A stretch of 64,000 nt of DNA, taken from positions 9,391,003 through 9,455,002 of the forward strand of contig JAJEKV010000006.1 of NCBI GenBank assembly GCA_021234155.1, read 5' to 3'. The position numbers were made by a program, and so were the translations under genes. Every line of letters begins with the position of its first letter. The stretch's first letter is position 1. Positions 58,871 to 64,000 of the stretch are shown piece after piece. The notes under the pieces are model-generated. The model saw nothing but the letters and a program-made list of their open reading frames with translations, was not told the origin of the DNA and made no database searches. Origin of the DNA: Isoetes taiwanensis. Taxonomy: Eukaryota > Streptophyta > Lycopodiopsida > Isoetales > Isoetaceae.

Positions 58871-59480
58871 ATTAACTTTTTAGAATTGCATGCTCGAATA
58901 TTTTTTCCCTATGTAGACAATTATATCATAAAAGCTTTCCACCAGTAATATCGGAACTTCACAAAGGTTGGCTAAAGAGGCCATTTTCCTTTCTTGGCAG
59001 TTAGCTTCTAGAATTATGAAATTAAAAAGACAACAAAAGAAAAGTGCTACTTTTTGCAACCTGTTCTAACCACCCATTTCTATAAATGTCATTACTGGGT
59101 GGATTCACGCTATAGTGGATCAGTTTTGGTGTCCCCCATGTCCCCCCCCAAATAGCTTAAAAGTATAGCTTGTATTTGTGGTTTAAGAAATGCATTTGTG
59201 GTTTGAGAATTTGTATAACATTGATTACGTTGATGCCTTTTCCAGTAACCGATGAGTAATTCTAATAATAACCAACCACTTCATTAATGCTGGAGGGAAT
59301 TTTTTCAAATGCTCAAACGGTGGAAACGTAGAGGGAGTTTGTTCCTCATTCTTTTGCTCAGTATTATTTTGGTAAGTCTACAAAGTGAAGCACATTTCTG
59401 AAAAAATGGAGGAGAAAGATGTATTCTTAGATATGGCGATGAAGAAATCCGAACATCCGTAATGAAGATCCATTTGTTAG
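58871..59480. other. AT-rich spacer
   Basis: No gene recognised. Confidence 0.35.
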
Positions 59481-60399
59481 AGTGAGTTTGAGATCATTGT
59501 TGAAAGAAATTCAACTGGGAAGTTTTAGATTGTGGTTTAGAACATGCAACTATTTCTAGTGTCAATCTTGAGAATGCAGATGATATATCAATCGGTCATG
59601 ATCCTAGTATTGTGGACAATACTATAAAGAATATCAAGAAGAGAAAAAAGAGAGATACAGAGCAAGAACGTCTGAAGAAACAAAGACAGAGAAAAAAGAC
59701 AAAAAGAAGCTAATGAGGCATTGGTGAAGATTGAGGTCAAGATGGGTTGGATAAAAGTGGTGCAACAAAAAGGAGAGTAGTGTTAAACACCGCCAATTCA
59801 TTCTTGAGGCAAACAAAAACAATGAATCTCCGTGATTAAACGAGAAATATTGATTGATGTACTAGAACATAAAGCTATGGAAGAGATAGTTGGGGATCTC
59901 TTGAAGAATCTGGAAGCAAAAACAACCATAATAGATAATATCGAGATTCAATCCATATCATGAAGCAATCAACTAGTCTAGATTGTATGGTCGCTAAAAA
60001 ATCTTGTTTAGCAAATGGCAATAGGCAATGAAATGTAAAAGCAAATGAGTAAAAAATGGGAAAAGTTCTTGATGTTCATCCAAGAAATTTGATCACGCAA
60101 AGAGAGACAAATTTGAGATAAATTGCAATTCAGAAAAATGGGTGTACTATAGAAGGGGAAGAAGATGTGATTCCATTTCTGATTCTCATCATTGCTTTGT
60201 ACAGATTTTTGGATTTCTAATACTAGGGTCTCTCCAAACACAAAGGATGTGAAATCTAGGAGACTTGAAAGAAATATCAGAGAAGAGCATGCTACACATT
60301 ACTTAGAGCAAAGCCAAGTTAGTTACTACTCTATTATCTATCTACTCTTTCAAGCTTGATTTGATCACAGCTTTTCTCCGGATCCTCTATAAATGTATT

Positions 60400-60820
60400 A
60401 TAGATTGTGTATTGTAGATAGTATATTATAGTTTTAGATCCAAGATAGATTGCATTATGGTTGGAATAGATTGTGGTTTTGGATTACATTGTGGTTAGAT
60501 TAAACTGTGGTTCAAGTCATATTGTGATTCGTTGCATTGTGGTTTAAACTTGGTTGTGGTTGTAGATTACATTGTGGTTCTAGATTATGGTTTTGATTAG
60601 ATTGTGGTTTTGGATTGGAATGTGGTTTTTGGTTTCAATTTTCTTGTGATTGTGGTTGTGGATTATATTGTGGGTCTAGATTATGGTTTGATGGATTGTG
60701 GTTTTAGGTTAGATTGTGATTTTAAGGTTTCTAATGGATATTGTTTTATTTTGTGGTTTGGAATTTCATTATTATAGTTTGAGGTTCATGTTTGCGGTTT
60801 GGGGTTTGAGATTGATAATC
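60400..60820 (+). repeat. Degenerate GT-rich minisatellite
   Basis: Many variants of TAGATTGTGGTTTTGGATT with variable spacing; C is nearly absent from the plus strand. It lies within the 59.5-62.7 kb remnant, between its N-part and Cys-rich part. Confidence 0.7.
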
Positions 60821-62633
60821 AACTATTGTTTTGTTCTTAGATGCAACTCTATAAAGCTTTCAAAGCAAAACATCCAAATGTCAAAGTTGGAGCTTCAAAT
60901 TTTCAAAATTTGAAGCCGTGGTTTGTAGTGAAGCTAGCGTAGTATAACACTTGTTGTTGCATACATCATGTCGCTTACAAATGCCGGGATGGTTTAACTA
61001 AATTGTGAAGAAGCACTCAAAGTCATGTACTTGTGGAGTGCAAGATTTTTACGTACATCGCTGATCTTTGGAAATGTATTGTTTGCCGAAGGGTGAGATT
61101 GATGAATTCTATAGTAAGGATTGTCTTGACGGTATTTTGTAGTGAGTGTGGGATAAAGAAGTTTGAAATCTGCCCCAAGGAATTAGAGAGTGAGGAGGTT
61201 GTGAAATGGGAGTACATCGACTATGAACATGGAGGTGTGGATAAACGTGGAGAGCCTAAGAAAGTTTTGAAACACCAATACAAAGAGACCACACCAGCAA
61301 AGGCTAATAAGCAAACTCAAAGACAAAGTTGGAAAAATTTCCCTCCACAATTTCAAATACAAATGGCAAGATAAACAGGTTTAGAAATGCTCGATAATCT
61401 CCTTCGATGTCATAGTGTCGGGTAGATTTTATGGAAAATTACACATTGAAAGAGAGAACACAGTGCAATCTCAATACCGGACAAGCGTGCGGTGACCATT
61501 CTTGTCCACATTACTTATCATGTGGCTAAGAATGGTGAAGTAGTAAAAGAAACACATTATTATATATCGATGACCGCAAACATGATACCTTATTCGCATG
61601 CGGATTGCTTTAATATGCACTTCAATTATATGGAAGAGCAAGGACCAAACCACGTAGGCCTTCGGGTTTTTCCGATGGTGCCGCATCACAATTCAAAGCT
61701 GCAAGGCCATTTTATTTTATTGCTAGATACTCTTATCGACTCTAATTCATATGATGTGGAATTACTTTGGTTCAAACCACGGAAGGGAAACATGATGGCA
61801 AGGTCTGCTGAATTAAAGAGATGGATCGAATGGTCCAACTCCTATATCCCGATACTAAGATAGAGAATGCACATGATATTGTGGAGGTCGCCAAGGAGTT
61901 ATTTTAAATGCACGCTTTCTAAAGAGGAACCAAAAACAAAAAAAAAAGATATTAAAAGATTTTTTGGGAAGTTAAAGCAGGAGAAGTCGATAGGCGAAGG
62001 AATGGGGAGCACATACTTGAAGGATACTCAAAAATTCATAGTGTAATGCCAAGATTCAAATTTGGGATCAACAACTCAATTACGTGTTCAAGATTCTCAT
62101 GCTTTTGTAGTTTTTGTTTAGATGAACATTGGGATAGATGCGAGAATACGGCATATGTGAATAAGTGGGAACTGGTGGAAATTGAACCTCGCTTCTTCAT
62201 CTACTTGTGATGCAATTGAGGTTAGAAAGTCACAAAGGCCCTTATATTCGTGTGTTAATATTGTCGACCGGTCGATGTGGAGATTACTTTTAGAAGTGGC
62301 AAAGACAAAAACAACCACGAAGGGGATGACTTTTGGTTGCTTGCATGTACAAGGGAGAAGTATGTAGTGGAAAAGACTTCAAAGATAATGGAACGTGGTT
62401 CTTAAAAGGTGAAAGTATATTAGAAGGAACTTACTTCAAAAAATTCCAAGTTCAAAGAGAGGTTATGAATTATGTTCTCAAGAAGGAGTCAAAAGGTTTA
62501 CTCTACACAAGTATGTGGTGTTAGAATTCCACTAATGAAAGGAAATTATGCTATCAAAGGACATCCTCAGATTTCACCTTCTAGATCCTAAGGATGAAGA
62601 AACGGTCAGAGCCAACTTACCACCGCGGTTGTC

Positions 62634-62736
62634 GGATGATGATGATGATGATGGTGATGGTGATGGTGATGGTGATGGTGATGGTGATGGTGATGGTGAT
62701 GGTGATGGTGATGCCGATGGTGATGGTGATGGTGAG
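62634..62736 (+). repeat. (GATGGT)n hexanucleotide tract encoding Asp-Gly
   Basis: (GAT)n shifts into (GGTGAT)n of about 14 units with one GCC interruption, ending in GAG TGA. In frame it gives an acidic Asp then Asp-Gly tail on the preceding ORF. Confidence 0.85.
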
Positions 62737-62739
62737 TGA

Positions 62740-63700
62740 ACACTTGTTGTTGTGAGCAGATGATGATGATGAACAGATCAAAGCCATCCGGTTGTCGTGA
62801 TGATGATTTTCATGTATTGATGTTTTAATAGATAATGATGATGATGATGAGTTGATATATCTTGTATTCTTCTACTTGTGTTTTCTCAGTGCTTGTATGA
62901 TAATGTTATTGTTTAGACTTTATGTTATTAATGTTTCATTCATAACTAACATATGTTTAAAAGGTGTGTTGGTTTATTCATTTGATAGATATTGAATGAA
63001 TGGGTGTTAGGTTCAAATCCAAGGATGTTAAGTTTGAATTTTGATAATTTTGGATCTATGTCTTACATGGTAGAGTAGTCCAATACAAAAACCCTAAACC
63101 TAATATCCCACACCAATATCCCACATGCCAAAGAAGCAAAAGTAGCATGTGTATATAAGATGCACCTAGAAGTGATTAAGTATCATGTGATTGGGCCTTG
63201 TTGACGAACCTTTGGAGACATCCAAGGGGATGGACCTGGACTTGGCGTGGGGATGCCCTACAATTAGTCGAGCCACATTGGTCTCGAGATCTAACGACCT
63301 CGAATCGGATATAATTCGAGGGTTCTCTTTAAACGAAATTTCGTCACGGAGATTTACGGAAGGCAGAGGCCGAGATAGGTCCCGCTCACATGATCTAACC
63401 TCTAGGGTGGCCTCCTAGAGGGTGTAACCTCGAGGGTGTATAGTATAGTGTCTTAGAGGTCTTAGAGGGTTGTTGTGAATGATATGCTGTTGTGAATGAT
63501 ATGCTTGTGGGGGTGTTGTGAATGATACATGTGTTGACAATTGAATTTACAGACAATGATGGTGAATACATCCGAATACATCCGAGGCGAGACATGGAAC
63601 ATGGAGGCGCTTTTTAGGTATGTATAAAGGTATGTATAATCTACATCCAAAATGGTACCATGCATAAAATCCCAAACAACAACTAAAAAGAAAAAAGAAA
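62740..63700. other. Spacer with short duplications
   Basis: GTTGTGAATGATATGC recurs three times around 63470-63530. Small ORFs on both strands lack motifs. No gene. Confidence 0.4.
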
Positions 63701-63704
63701 GTGA

Positions 63705-63862
63705 GTGAGTGAGGTAGTAGTGAGATGGGGGCGCTTCCCCCTCGAGAGAGAGGTCGATGAGTGAGGTGGGGCGCTTCCCTCGAAAGCAGATGAGTGAGGT
63801 GAGGTGGGGGCGCCCCTCGAATCGGTGAGGATGAGTGAGGTGGGGCGCTTCCCCATCGCCCA
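63705..63862 (+). repeat. Imperfect tandem repeats, about 35-bp unit
   Basis: GATGAGTGAGGTGGGGCGCT followed by TCCC(C)TCGA recurs four times with indels. GC- and G-rich in contrast to flanks. Function unknown. Confidence 0.75.
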
Positions 63863-64000
63863 GAGGAGGGACTTTGCAAAGATTAGACTAAGTCCTTAGA
63901 GAGGTCCTTAAAAAGTGTCCTTAAGAAAATGAACTCCGTAACTCCAACTCCAAAAAAAAACAAACTCCGACTAACTATACTATACAACTCAAAAACGCCA
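63863..64000. other. End of window, nothing recognised
   Basis: Short A-rich sequence with no recognisable feature. Confidence 0.3.

Larger units (their letters stand above)
59480..62739 (+). pseudogene. Remnant of an uncharacterised Cys-rich, RNase-H-like (transposase-like) family
   Basis: Blocks in one order on the plus strand but several frames: an acid-then-Lys/Arg-rich N-part (59540-59710, KNIKKRKKRDTEQERLKKQR); a Cys-rich part (61030-61374, CIVC..CSECGIKKFEICPKEL, then VDKRGEPKKVLKHQYKETTP); DFMENYTLKE (about 61425); RTILVHITYHVAKNGEVVKE (61485); YISDDRKHDTLF in another frame (61563); SDGAASQFKAARPFYFIARY (61673-61732); a C-part (62320-62520, FWLLACTREKYVVEKTSK; LEGTYFKKFQVQRE); and PLMKGNYAIKGHPQI..NLPPRLSDDDDDD with an Asp-Gly tail ending at 62737-62739. 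I recall this combination only from uncharacterised proteins. Asp in DFMENY and SDGAASQ suggests an RNase-H-fold nuclease; that is inference. Confidence 0.6.

Noticed and set aside
57597-58883. Plus-strand ORFs opposite the LINE
   Set aside because: They are shadow frames of the GC-rich minus-strand LINE coding sequence.

Overview
The window looks like nuclear DNA of a land plant, most likely a seed-free vascular plant such as a fern. The evidence is a PLS-class PPR gene of about 970 codons, short GT-AG introns, many AT-rich spacers, and decayed copies of Ty3/gypsy, L1, another LINE, SINE, PIF/Harbinger and hAT-like elements. The fern assignment is inference; the plant assignment is firm. No rRNA, tRNA gene, CRISPR array or bacterial-type operon was seen.

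Layout. 1-4.4 kb: an open frame cut by the window edge, a decayed Ty3/gypsy gag-pol, and a hAT-type BED finger remnant. 7.3-9.9 kb: an interpretable host gene, a seven-exon coiled-coil protein (+). 10.20-17.37 kb: a complete PIF/Harbinger transposon with 30-bp inverted termini and a TAA target duplication. It carries a three-exon DDE transposase, a Myb/SANT ORF1 split by a nested 321-bp MITE, and captured host gene pieces (CAP/PR-1 and 2-oxoglutarate dioxygenase) in ORF1 intron 1. 18-23.5 kb: SINE copies with different microsatellite tails, a rearranged gypsy fragment and a LINE 3' end. 27.1-30.1 kb: a largely intact PPR gene (-) whose start is restored by a short 5' intron. 30.4 kb: a foldback hairpin. 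31-34.8 kb and 37.6-40.6 kb: LINE remnants. 36-36.5, 42-44 and 47.6-52 kb: short unassigned coding-like fragments. 52.1-56.0 kb (-): a mosaic of gene pieces (PPR pseudogene, saccharopine-dehydrogenase-like pseudogene, one HAD-hydrolase exon lying between its exons). 56.2-58.9 kb (-): a LINE fragment with a (GGAA)n tail. 59.5-62.7 kb (+): a frameshifted remnant of a family I know only as uncharacterised, with a Cys-rich segment, an SDGAASQFK block resembling an RNase-H-fold nuclease, and an acidic Asp-Gly tail built from a hexanucleotide repeat.

The genes do not form a pathway. The window is mainly a record of transposition, gene-fragment capture and local duplication around two host genes (coiled-coil and PPR). 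The best leads are the uncharacterised element at 59.5-62.7 kb, the Harbinger element with its captured chimera, the SINE/LINE families that share a 3' end but differ in tail repeat, and the SDH-HAD-PPR mosaic. All family calls come from reading motifs; no database search was run.
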